Assembly (NCBI GenBank): GCA_002309425.1
Contig: DBXD01000060.1
Coordinates: forward strand, 1-15,808
Direction: 5' to 3'
DNA from: Cyanobacteria bacterium UBA1221
Lineage (GTDB): Bacteria > Cyanobacteriota > Vampirovibrionia > Gastranaerophilales > Gastranaerophilaceae
DNA length: 15,808 nucleotides
Positions 6,416 through 14,276 of this stretch are shown piece after piece (the stretch's first letter is position 1; every line of letters starts with the position of its first letter). The notes beneath the pieces were generated by a model that had not been told where the DNA came from, ran no database searches, and was given only the letters and a program-made list of their open reading frames with translations. Both the position numbers and the translations under genes were made by a program.

Positions 6416-8566
6416 CTATACCTCTTCAGACTTACCGGGGTTTTGGGATTCCAGTTGTTTTATTTTGTTTTCCAAATCAGCATCAAGATTTTTATCCATT
6501 TCCTGATATTTGATACGTTCGTGCATCATTCCTCTCAATATTCTGTTGAAAGTAGCGACAATAGTTTTTATATCTTTCAGGGTTAGCGGGCAATCGGAAA
6601 GTTGTCCGTCATTTAATCTGTCAACAACAGTTTTGTCTATTACATTTTCAATATCCTCAGCCGTAGGATTTTTTAGAGAGCGAACGGTTGCTTCTATCGC
6701 ATCCGCAAGCATCAATATTGCGGTTTCCTTCATATTCGGTTTTGGACCCGCATAACGGAATTGTTCCTCATTTACACTTTCCGTTCCGTCTTCTTTTACG
6801 GCTTCGTTATAAAAATAAGTAACCAGCCCTTCTCCGTGGTGCTGAAGGATAAAATTATTAATTACTGAGGGTAATCCATGCTTTTTGGCCAATTCCACAC
6901 CATCTTTTGTATGAGCCGTTATAAGATTTTTACTTACCATAGGATTATGATTTTTATGAGGGTTTTCTATTCCGAAATAGGACTGGTTTTCTATAAAGAA
7001 CAGCGGTCTTTGTAATTTACCGATATCGTGATATAAAGCTCCGACTCTTGCAAGAATCGGGTTTGCACCAATGGCTTCAGCCGCAGCTTCGCACAGATTA
7101 GATACCATCAAGCTATGATGATACGTTCCGGGCGCCTTATCCAATAAGGTTTTTAGCAAAGAGTGATTTGCAAGTTCAGCAAGTCCGTATGGAGTAATTA
7201 TATTAAACATACCTTCAAATAACGGTAATACCCAAAATACAATCATTGAACTGACTATTCCGTTTGCCAGTATACAAAGGGAATCTCTCACAATTAAAGT
7301 GTTGCTTACATCAATTAGACACTTTTCCAAAATATATATACTCATCAACACCAAAAAGCCTGCAATTGAAACGATAAATCCGGCTTTTATAATATCAAAT
7401 CTTCTTGAATACCGTATTTGGGAAACCGTAATACAAGAAACCAAACTCAAAAGGGAAAAAGCCACAATAACTTGTGAAGGGTACTGAATACCGACGGTAA
7501 GTATAGACAGAAGCAAACTGGTTGCAACAAAAGCAACCCTCGGGCTTGTAAATATAGCCAACAATGCAACAAATGCCGGCACGGGTACAACATACGGGGA
7601 ATATCCGGTCGGAATTACCACCGCACAAACGGTCAGCAATACCGCCAAGAACCCTGCTATTGTGTAGTATTTTGGTTCCATAAAAGTTTTTGCAAAAAAT
7701 TTAATATATGCAATATACAAAAATACCGCAAGCGAAACAAGCGCCAATATTGCTAATAAACCCTGCCAGTTAAGTTCATAAACATTGTATCCTGCCTGTC
7801 TCAGAGCATCCCTCTTTAACTTTGTAACAGGTTCACCCTCAAAAACAATCTTATCGCCTGCCTGAAATGTTATTTCGTACGGCCTTACGGAATTTTCCGC
7901 ATTCTTTCTTGCTATTTCCGTTGCAAATTCATCTATAACAAGATTTGGCACTAAAATTTGATTTAACAAAGACGATATTATTGTCACTTGCCTTTTTGAA
8001 ACATTTGATACAAGATTTTCTGATATTATTTTATCAATATTGTTGTTTTCAAAGTCTTTTTCTGAAAGGCCCGAACTTAAAATATTAGCCAAAGTCAAAT
8101 TTGCCTTATCAAATGCCTCTAACAATGACTGCTCATCCGTTTTTATAAAAAAGTCTATAACAAAATTTTTGGTATTTTGATTGGAAATATCAAAAAGAAT
8201 TGAAAGCTCCTCAACTTTAACTGCCGGAACAGCCTCCTTTTTTCTGATCTGAATTATAGAAGTTTCGAGAGTTTCAAGATTATTTTTTATAAAATCATCT
8301 TCTGCCGTTGTAAATACAGGTTCCACTTTTTGCGCAACTTCTTTTTTTCGCATTTCGGTTCTTTTAACATCTACAACAGTTAATGTTTTCTCTGCAATTA
8401 CATCCCTCTTGCTTACACCGTTCTCTATTACGCTCTGAAAAAAGAAATTCTGAGATGCAACGAGAGCTGTCAAAAGAAAAGAAAAGCCCGTAAAAGCTAC
8501 TACGCGCACCATAACTGATGACATTACAAAATCTTTTATCTTGGTTATAAAATTCATATTACTCAT
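6416..8566 (-). CDS. pgpH: 7TM-HD c-di-AMP phosphodiesterase, PgpH/YqfF type
   Basis: A 716-aa membrane enzyme predicted to hydrolyse cyclic di-AMP. The domain order matches PgpH: one N-terminal membrane helix (about 16-42), an extracytoplasmic 7TMR-HDED-like domain (about 45-265), a cluster of about seven membrane helices (about 265-460), then a cytoplasmic HD domain (about 475-665). The HD metal residues are visible: H483/H484 in YHHSLM, H513-D514 in YHDIGKL, H552, and H576-H577 in QHHGEG. A conserved late Asp lies in the LADAIEATVRS segment. The start at 8566 is supported by AAAGGTGG just before the ATG. Its presence implies the host uses c-di-AMP signalling, commonly tied to osmotic and envelope control. 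It is followed at once by ybeY and preceded by a GT2 gene 28 nt upstream. Confidence 0.95.
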   Translation of the reverse strand: MSNMNFITKIKDFVMSSVMVRVVAFTGFSFLLTALVASQNFFFQSVIENGVSKRDVIAEKTLTVVDVKRTEMRKKEVAQKVEPVFTTAEDDFIKNNLETLETSIIQIRKKEAVPAVKVEELSILFDISNQNTKNFVIDFFIKTDEQSLLEAFDKANLTLANILSSGLSEKDFENNNIDKIISENLVSNVSKRQVTIISSLLNQILVPNLVIDEFATEIARKNAENSVRPYEITFQAGDKIVFEGEPVTKLKRDALRQAGYNVYELNWQGLLAILALVSLAVFLYIAYIKFFAKTFMEPKYYTIAGFLAVLLTVCAVVIPTGYSPYVVPVPAFVALLAIFTSPRVAFVATSLLLSILTVGIQYPSQVIVAFSLLSLVSCITVSQIRYSRRFDIIKAGFIVSIAGFLVLMSIYILEKCLIDVSNTLIVRDSLCILANGIVSSMIVFWVLPLFEGMFNIITPYGLAELANHSLLKTLLDKAPGTYHHSLMVSNLCEAAAEAIGANPILARVGALYHDIGKLQRPLFFIENQSYFGIENPHKNHNPMVSKNLITAHTKDGVELAKKHGLPSVINNFILQHHGEGLVTYFYNEAVKEDGTESVNEEQFRYAGPKPNMKETAILMLADAIEATVRSLKNPTAEDIENVIDKTVVDRLNDGQLSDCPLTLKDIKTIVATFNRILRGMMHERIKYQEMDKNLDADLENKIKQLESQNPGKSEEV

Positions 8567-8594
8567 AAACCACCTTTAAGTTAAAATTACTATA

Positions 8595-9554
8595 TTATTT
8601 TAAACTATCCGAATTATTTTGCAACTCATGCGTTTTTATACGCTGTTGTATATCTTCCAGCAACTTTCTGTTAATGGAAATTAATTCGGCAAGAATAGCA
8701 ATCAGTCCTATTTGTACACCGGAAATTAAAAATACGGCAGCAAATATTAATGATTGAATATGCCCCTTGCCCATGCCTGCCATATAAAACCAAACGAAAC
8801 GCAAACTTATTAATAAACCTATAAGCAATGCAATTAAACTCAGAATAATGAAAAACCTGAAAGGCCGATACACAATAAACATTCTGAGCATTGTAAAAGT
8901 TGATTTCGTAACATAAGAAAATATATTTGAGAACAATCTTGAGCGCCTTATACTCGGGTTCACATTTATATCAACACTTTCTACGGTTAGTCCTTTTGCT
9001 CTTGCCTGTATTATAGTTTCAAGGGTATATGTATAATTATCAAACACATTTAGTTGAATCGCCGCCTGCCTTGAAAAAGCTCTGAACCCGCTGGGAGCAT
9101 CTTTTACAGAGGTCGAACTTAATATCCGCATAACTGCAGAACCTAACTTTTGCAATCCCCTCTTTAACAGAGAAAATTCCTTGATTGAAGCTACCGGTCT
9201 TGCTCCTATAACGATATCAGCAGTTCCGTTAATTATAGGGACAATCAATTTTTCAATATCCTCCGCGCAATACTGATTGTCTGCATCCGTATTTACAACA
9301 ATGTCGGCACCCATATCCAGCGCAGCGGATAAGCCAACGGTAAAAGCCCTGGCTAAACCTTTATGAACAGGCATTTTCTCAACACGATTAACTCCCAGAC
9401 TATATGCAACTTCAGATGTTTTGTCTGTCGAACCGTCATCAATCACCAAAATCTCTATCTCATCAATTCCTGCTATTTGTTTGGGTAAAGCTGAAATCGT
9501 TACAGGCAAAGACTCCTCTTCATTGAAACACGGAATTTGTATAACAAGCTTCAT
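8595..9554 (-). CDS. GT2 glycosyltransferase, polyprenyl-phosphate type
   Basis: A 319-aa GT-A-fold transferase. The nucleotide-sugar site is clear: IPCFNEEESL (7-16), VIDDGST (37-43), TDADNQY (89-95, the DxD metal motif). The acceptor-side DAPSGFRAFSR (152-162) is typical of dolichol- or polyprenyl-phosphate-sugar synthases (DPM1/GtrB-like). Two C-terminal membrane helices (about 233-258 and 266-293) anchor it to the inner membrane. It would load a sugar onto a lipid carrier, which GT-C enzymes such as the GT39 protein nearby could then use; that link is inference. The ATG follows GAGGGA by 6 nt. It lies directly after a terminator and its own promoter and heads the pgpH-ybeY-dgkA unit. Confidence 0.9.
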   Translation of the reverse strand: MKLVIQIPCFNEEESLPVTISALPKQIAGIDEIEILVIDDGSTDKTSEVAYSLGVNRVEKMPVHKGLARAFTVGLSAALDMGADIVVNTDADNQYCAEDIEKLIVPIINGTADIVIGARPVASIKEFSLLKRGLQKLGSAVMRILSSTSVKDAPSGFRAFSRQAAIQLNVFDNYTYTLETIIQARAKGLTVESVDINVNPSIRRSRLFSNIFSYVTKSTFTMLRMFIVYRPFRFFIILSLIALLIGLLISLRFVWFYMAGMGKGHIQSLIFAAVFLISGVQIGLIAILAELISINRKLLEDIQQRIKTHELQNNSDSLK

Positions 9555-9580
9555 TATTAATCCCTCTTTTTATTATGCTA

Positions 9581-9589
9581 ATTATAACA
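9581..9589 (-). promoter_or_regulatory. Extended -10 promoter of the GT2-pgpH-ybeY-dgkA unit
   Basis: On the minus strand, TGT-TATAAT is a perfect -10 with the TGn extension, 26 nt before the ATG of the GT2 gene. No strong -35 is seen, as is common for extended -10 promoters. It lies just downstream of the terminator palindrome at 9601-9634. Confidence 0.7.
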
Positions 9590-9600
9590 TACATATAAAT

Positions 9601-9634
9601 AAAAGGGTAATAAGAATATTCTTATTACCCTTTT
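9601..9634 (-). terminator. Rho-independent terminator, perfect palindrome
   Basis: A 34-bp perfect palindrome with 17-bp arms (9601-9617 and 9618-9634), core GGGTAATAAG, ending in TTTT on the minus strand. It follows the 255-aa gene by 18 nt and closes the 558/255-aa operon. T-runs on both sides let it work in either direction. Confidence 0.9.
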
Positions 9635-9652
9635 TGCGTTGAAGTTATTTGT

Positions 9653-10420
9653 TTATTGTTTTTTATTCATTCTTGCCAATTCCAAAAGGTTTGTAACTTC
9701 GCCCTTTTCAGAAGTTTGACTCATTGCGTCAGGCTGAGTTGCTACTTTATCTGCCTGTTGAGAACCCTTAAAAGACTCAGCTGCAGTAGCAGCTTGCCCG
9801 TTGTCCGATCCGCCCACACCTTTTTTGTCCATATATTTTTCCACCTTGCTTGCAAGAGGTGTTGCTATGAACGGAACAATTATACGTTTTGCTAGAATTG
9901 TTGCAGCTACAAGTTCTGTTACTGACCTGAATAATGAGATTGCCAGATGCTTCATACCCGCATAGTCCGCTCTCAATTTTGATTTGGACTTAACTTCGGC
10001 TCCTACTTTTTTCGCATCTGCACGTAACCTTTCTGCATACCCGCCAAAAAGTTTTCCGTCTTTACCAAATGATTTGAATAACTTGTAGAAAAGTTTATCA
10101 TTTATTTTTCTCATTGCAAAGAATAATATAAGCTGAGAAGCAACCATTAATCCACCGTTTGTCAAGTCCAAAGCTGCAACGAATTTCCTTCTTTTTTCCG
10201 GAATTTTTTCATTATTCAATGATTGAGTTACGTACATTGCACAACCTACAGTGTCTTTAGCAACGACAGAACCAATTGTTGCGTATGCAATTATATCCTC
10301 AACAGTTTTAGGCTTAATTTTCGCAGCCAGCCGTGTGTATGGTTTTGTTCGTGTTCCGCCGGATAAGACATTTGCAAAAAAATTATTTATAGGATTTGCC
10401 ATTACTTTCGGATTTGCCAT
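9653..10420 (-). CDS. Unrecognised membrane-associated protein (255 aa)
   Basis: I do not recognise this family. It has hydrophobic stretches at about 41-60, 84-103 and 158-190, with a basic Lys-rich loop between (about 104-150), then a polar tail rich in Ser, Gln and Ala. The tail contains SFKG at 216-219, like the tags of neighbouring proteins but near the C-terminus. The N-terminus repeats itself (MANP at 1-4 and 7-10) because an 11-nt sequence occurs twice. The first ATG is preferred since GGAGG lies 9 nt upstream. The ATG overlaps the stop of the 558-aa gene (TAATG), so the two are translationally coupled and probably work together. A terminator follows. It may be a lineage-specific envelope protein; no function is inferred. 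Confidence 0.85.
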   Translation of the reverse strand: MANPKVMANPINNFFANVLSGGTRTKPYTRLAAKIKPKTVEDIIAYATIGSVVAKDTVGCAMYVTQSLNNEKIPEKRRKFVAALDLTNGGLMVASQLILFFAMRKINDKLFYKLFKSFGKDGKLFGGYAERLRADAKKVGAEVKSKSKLRADYAGMKHLAISLFRSVTELVAATILAKRIIVPFIATPLASKVEKYMDKKGVGGSDNGQAATAAESFKGSQQADKVATQPDAMSQTSEKGEVTNLLELARMNKKQ

Positions 10421-12096
10421 TATTTAACACCTCCGTTTTTCTTTGCATCTGCCTCTTTCTTGGTTCCTGCTAATTTCGGGAAGAATAAATCCATAAATCT
10501 CGGATAAACCCAATTCAATACGGTACAAGAAATTGGTAATGTAATGAATACCCCGACACCGACCTTTGTTAACTGCTTAAATAACTTGAATTTATTAGCC
10601 GTAAATTCTTTATATGTTTGCGCTATATCATTAAACACTTTTCCTTTTATTTGCTCTTTAATTTTTGCTGATATTTCATTCGGCGGGGTCCCTTTTTTCA
10701 TCAATTCTTCTACAGCATCAGGTATGAATAAACCCTTATTTCGTTTGAGAACTTTTCGTAACTCTTTATCAGAAGAATCACAATATAGGAAATCCGGAAT
10801 CTGCTCAATGGCAGCTTTTATTTGCTCCGGTGTTGCCTTTGATAAATCTTTTATTTTTAATTTTTCCAGTTGGTCATTTATCTTTTGCAACATTCTGTTT
10901 TGCTTATGCATATACATATGATACGTATCTGCATCAAATGTTCCGCCGCATGCTTCTCTTATACTTTTGATACGTTCAAAAGTTCTTTCGCAACGACTTT
11001 CCATGACAGCTTCCGGCTTATTCAAAATTTCTTCAATTATTTGTTTTACATCTTCATTGTTTGTGCGGGATTTTGCCCCTTCTAAGTATTCTTTTAATTT
11101 TTTAAATTCTATTCTTTTAATTTTCTTACCGTCTATAGTTTCAGTAAATGTCGGTAAATCTTTCAGAGCGTCTTTACCGATAAGTTTATCCAATTCCAGT
11201 TCATTATTTATTAATACTTCAGCCCTTCTTGTATGGAAATCTATATCCTGGGGTTTGTTCTTCATATCGGTAATTGCTTCTATATATTTATCAATAGAAT
11301 CATTAACAACTTCTGCAGTTATATTGTTATCGATATTGAAATTGCCCATTCTGATTACACCGTCACTTTCAAGGGTTTTGGCAATAGTTTCAAGTTGGGA
11401 TTCTGTACGCTGTTTTTGAACAGTTGATATTGCCTCTTTTAAGTCTTTGGCTTCCCCAATTTTTACAGCATCACTACCTTTACTCATATCAAATATATTG
11501 CCGTTTTCAAATTTTAACGTACCGTCTTTAAATTCACCTTTAATTTTTCTCTTCAGGTAATCTTCATCGTTTAGTGAAGCTTGGTTTAATACGTCCCCTC
11601 TCCATTTAGCAGCAGTTTCAGCATCATTGGTCAAATTCTGCAGGAATCTGTCTATCGGCTTCTGAACTCCCGCCTGAATAAGCAATGCGATTACCGCTGA
11701 TATGGGCTGCCTCCAGGCACTGTATGCTTTTGTTCTGCGGACTTCGTCTTTTTCTTCCTGAGTTGCACCCGGTTTTGCTTTTACAAACGGGTTAAAAGCT
11801 ATCGGGAACGGAGCAACAAGACCTGTACCTACCGCTGTAATTACGATACCACCCATTTCACCTTTAATAAATTCTTCAGTTTTTTTCATAAAATTAAACA
11901 ACCTTGCTTCTCTTTTTGGAAACAGGGCTAAAAATTGTTTCTGAATCGCAGACAATTCTTTCCCGCTAAACGACGGACTCGATGCGCAAGCAGAATATGC
12001 AGCAGCATTCAATCTGTTTGTATTTACAATACGTTTTTGTTTGTCATGCCCTGCTCCGAAATTGCCGTAAAGACCTTTTTCTTCAACTTTTATCAT
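10420..12096 (-). CDS. Unrecognised membrane-associated protein (558 aa)
   Basis: I do not recognise this family beyond an impression of similar proteins in Gastranaerophilales-like genomes. The first ~40 residues are polar and carry PSFSG at 41-45. Hydrophobic segments lie at about 82-104 (with TGLVAPFPIAFNPF), 131-145 and 505-530. Between about 150 and 500 is a long charged, mostly helical region, probably soluble. The SAWRQPISAV segment (126-135) before the second hydrophobic stretch looks like a conserved core. The C-terminus is Lys-rich (KKEADAKKNGG). The ATG at 12096 follows GGAAGGTG; an earlier ATG at about 12121 closes at once with TAG. It has a promoter-like element (12120-12150) and is coupled to the 255-aa gene through a TAATG overlap. 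The membrane topology is uncertain. Confidence 0.88.
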   Translation of the reverse strand: MIKVEEKGLYGNFGAGHDKQKRIVNTNRLNAAAYSACASSPSFSGKELSAIQKQFLALFPKREARLFNFMKKTEEFIKGEMGGIVITAVGTGLVAPFPIAFNPFVKAKPGATQEEKDEVRRTKAYSAWRQPISAVIALLIQAGVQKPIDRFLQNLTNDAETAAKWRGDVLNQASLNDEDYLKRKIKGEFKDGTLKFENGNIFDMSKGSDAVKIGEAKDLKEAISTVQKQRTESQLETIAKTLESDGVIRMGNFNIDNNITAEVVNDSIDKYIEAITDMKNKPQDIDFHTRRAEVLINNELELDKLIGKDALKDLPTFTETIDGKKIKRIEFKKLKEYLEGAKSRTNNEDVKQIIEEILNKPEAVMESRCERTFERIKSIREACGGTFDADTYHMYMHKQNRMLQKINDQLEKLKIKDLSKATPEQIKAAIEQIPDFLYCDSSDKELRKVLKRNKGLFIPDAVEELMKKGTPPNEISAKIKEQIKGKVFNDIAQTYKEFTANKFKLFKQLTKVGVGVFITLPISCTVLNWVYPRFMDLFFPKLAGTKKEADAKKNGGVK

Positions 12097-12119
12097 AATT
12101 CACTAACACCTTCCACACA

Positions 12120-12150
12120 TATATAAACACCCGAAAATATTTTTTTTTGC
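12120..12150 (-). promoter_or_regulatory. Promoter-like element of the 558/255-aa operon
   Basis: On the minus strand, GCAA with a nine-A run starts at 12150 and TATATA lies at 12125-12120, 25 nt after the G. Between them is CGGGTGTT, close to CGGGTTT in the element at 1400-1429. The leader would be about 17 nt and contain the GGAAGGTG ribosome binding site. Confidence 0.5.
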
Positions 12151-12160
12151 GTTAATTTTG

Positions 12161-13783
12161 CTATTTATTAAGTTTTGTAAACTTAATTAAACTCCAAGTA
12201 CCAATTTTCTCTGCCCGTGCGATTTTCAGCGACTCGGACAATGTATCAACCGTGTGATTTGAAACATACGAAAATACCAAAAACAGCAAAGGAATCTTTT
12301 TATAAACATAAGAATCCGAAACGATTTTTTTCATAATTTCATTGTTATAGAAAGCCACACTGTCATTGACTATTACTATTACACTCTGACCATCTTTTAA
12401 CTCATCAACGACCTCCTTCTGCAATTTGTAATCAATATAACCTTTCCCGCTATTTTTGAATACCGGTTCATATATAGTTTTACCGTCTTTATATATTTCG
12501 GAATAGACTCCGTTTTCAGCAAGATATTCGTGGAAATTACCTTTGTTTACGGACAAAGTACGGTAATCCGAAAAATCAAAATACTTATTAAATCTGTCTT
12601 TATCATAATACTGTAACAGGATAATATCATCCTTTTTGGGTTCGGCATGAGATATTAAATCCGCAACAAGCTTATGACCCTCCGGACGGGGCATTTTTGG
12701 AGCGGAGGTCGGACTGAATAGCAGATACCACGCATTTATTACGCAAAAAGCAGTCATTAAAATATTACCCAAATACTTTGTTGTAAAACTTGCGGCACCG
12801 TATGCAGCCAAAAATATAAGTATCGGATAAATTTCAACAGAATACTTTGTAATAAACACTAATTTCCCCGATTTTGCGGTTATAACCATGACTAAAACTA
12901 CAAGACACCCTATCAGAAATAATGCTGAGTTTTGCTTGTTTTTCCAAACAGCTTTCCCCGTAAATACGAGAGCCATAAGTGTTGGGACAAGCAAAAAGAA
13001 CAGAAACATTATATGCGTGTTATACAAAAATTTGTCCGGCGCATTCACCAAATTTGTTAAAACCGGTGAAAAATAGTCCGTAAACAAAAATCCTATTTTT
13101 GATATTGAGAAAACGCCCCACCACTGAGCAAAACTTTTTCCCGAAATTATATGATATATATTCGGAAGTAAAATTAGAAACAAAACAGTACTTATTGTCC
13201 AAAAAACAGCAACCCGTTTTTTTTCTTCCTGAAAAATCAGAAATGAAAGTACTAACAATTCAAAAAATACGAATACAAACCCTATTGTATGCGTAAACAT
13301 AATAAGAAAATCAAATAACAACAACCCGCCTAAATTTGTTAAAGTCCTGTTTCCGAGATACTTTAATAAATATAGCAACGATAACGCCGAAAACAAAAAT
13401 AACAAAGAATATAATCTGACTTCTTGCGAATAATATATAAGAAAAGAACTCAGAGAAGTTATCAATGCCGCAAAAATCGCACACTTTCTGTTATAACGTA
13501 AACCGACAAAATACATAACAATAATTGACAGCACCCCGGGAATCAAAGAAGTTACACGCAAAAATGTATCACCGTTCCCGCCAAAAAACATGCACATTTT
13601 TAAGTATAAATAGTAAAACGGCATATGGCACTGTGACAACATTGCCGGGACGAACCCGTCACTGAAAGAAGTGGAAGCAATACTCCAGGAAACATATTCG
13701 TCATTCCACAAGCCCTCAGGCTTGACTATACCTATCAGTCTTAGCAAAAAACCAAGAATACACGTAAAGATTAATCCCAGCAT
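12161..13783 (-). CDS. GT39/ArnT-like multi-membrane glycosyltransferase
   Basis: A 540-aa GT-C-type protein with about ten membrane helices over the first ~365 residues and a soluble C-terminal part (about 380-515). The acidic pair D28-E29 in LWNDEYVSW sits in the first external loop, where PMT/ArnT enzymes have their catalytic Asp/Glu. The later IYYSQEVRLYSLLF segment (about 120-133) is also typical. Such enzymes take a sugar from a polyprenyl-phosphate donor on the outer face of the inner membrane and pass it to a lipid, protein or glycan; the acceptor is unknown. The GT2 gene at 8595-9554 could make the donor. The ATG has only a weak GGA-rich binding site. A TATAAT (13843-13848) lies about 60 nt upstream. 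No terminator is seen before the 558-aa operon. Confidence 0.85.
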   Translation of the reverse strand: MLGLIFTCILGFLLRLIGIVKPEGLWNDEYVSWSIASTSFSDGFVPAMLSQCHMPFYYLYLKMCMFFGGNGDTFLRVTSLIPGVLSIIVMYFVGLRYNRKCAIFAALITSLSSFLIYYSQEVRLYSLLFLFSALSLLYLLKYLGNRTLTNLGGLLLFDFLIMFTHTIGFVFVFFELLVLSFLIFQEEKKRVAVFWTISTVLFLILLPNIYHIISGKSFAQWWGVFSISKIGFLFTDYFSPVLTNLVNAPDKFLYNTHIMFLFFLLVPTLMALVFTGKAVWKNKQNSALFLIGCLVVLVMVITAKSGKLVFITKYSVEIYPILIFLAAYGAASFTTKYLGNILMTAFCVINAWYLLFSPTSAPKMPRPEGHKLVADLISHAEPKKDDIILLQYYDKDRFNKYFDFSDYRTLSVNKGNFHEYLAENGVYSEIYKDGKTIYEPVFKNSGKGYIDYKLQKEVVDELKDGQSVIVIVNDSVAFYNNEIMKKIVSDSYVYKKIPLLFLVFSYVSNHTVDTLSESLKIARAEKIGTWSLIKFTKLNK

Positions 13784-13842
13784 ACCAAATCCACAGAAAT
13801 AATACTCCGAACACCTCGGACAAGTTCATGCTAACATAAGCC

Positions 13843-13848
13843 ATTATA
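13843..13848 (-). promoter_or_regulatory. Possible -10 box of the GT39-like gene
   Basis: A perfect TATAAT on the minus strand in the 93-bp gap between the 127-aa gene and the GT39-like gene, 60 nt before the ATG. No convincing -35 hexamer is found at 16-18 nt. It suggests the GT39-like gene is transcribed separately. Confidence 0.4.
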
Positions 13849-13876
13849 AAATACAAGGACATACAAAAAACTAGTG

Positions 13877-14260
13877 TCATCCAAGCATTGCAGCAAATAA
13901 ACCCATGAAGAAAAATGCCAGGCCTACACTAACAAGAACTGCTACACATTTTGCCCAACGGACCTGTGTATCCGTAAAATCATATAAATCGTACCATGCT
14001 CTGCCTTCATATGCCCACTTATTTCCGTTTATTCCGGCATATATTCTTAATCCGAGGCCAACAAAAATTGCCAGCAGATTTATTAAGGGAACAGCCAATA
14101 ATATGTCACAAACAAATATAGGAGCAGTTTTGCCTAATGAACCGTTACCTAAACCCCACATATAGGTAAAGAAAAATGCGCCCCAGTTAAAAGGCTTTAA
14201 TGCCATCTGAACATCTGCTTCACTAACCTGATTTTCCTGTCCGCTATATATATTATCCAT
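13877..14260 (-). CDS. Small membrane protein, paralogue of its neighbour (127 aa)
   Basis: A short polar head is followed by FNWGAFFFTYMWGLGNG (24-40), hydrophobic helices at about 44-74 and 104-126, and between them GINGNKWAYEGRAWYD (76-91). The pattern resembles DUF2628-like small membrane proteins, but that assignment is from memory. I place the start at the ATG at 14260 rather than the in-frame TTG at 14272, because GGAGG lies five bases before this ATG and the TTG would overlap it. It lies 16 nt after the 263-aa gene and corresponds to that protein's membrane domain without the soluble tail. Function unknown. Confidence 0.85.
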   Translation of the reverse strand: MDNIYSGQENQVSEADVQMALKPFNWGAFFFTYMWGLGNGSLGKTAPIFVCDILLAVPLINLLAIFVGLGLRIYAGINGNKWAYEGRAWYDLYDFTDTQVRWAKCVAVLVSVGLAFFFMGLFAAMLG

Positions 14261-14276
14261 TTTAACCTCCAAATTC

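Noticed and set aside
7395..7628. 77-codon Cys-rich minus-strand frame
   Set aside because: A shifted frame inside the pgpH membrane region; the cysteines come from reading hydrophobic codons out of phase.
10967..11419. 150-codon plus-strand open frame
   Set aside because: Lies wholly antisense to the 558-aa gene, has no ribosome binding site or motif, and its composition is what the reverse of a Lys/Glu/Ile-rich gene gives.
12097..12121. Earlier ATG upstream of the 558-aa gene
   Set aside because: That frame closes with TAG after five codons; the ATG at 12096 has a better binding site.
14261..14272. TTG start that would extend the small paralogue to 131 aa
   Set aside because: GGAGG five bases before the ATG at 14260 fixes the start there; the TTG overlaps that binding site.
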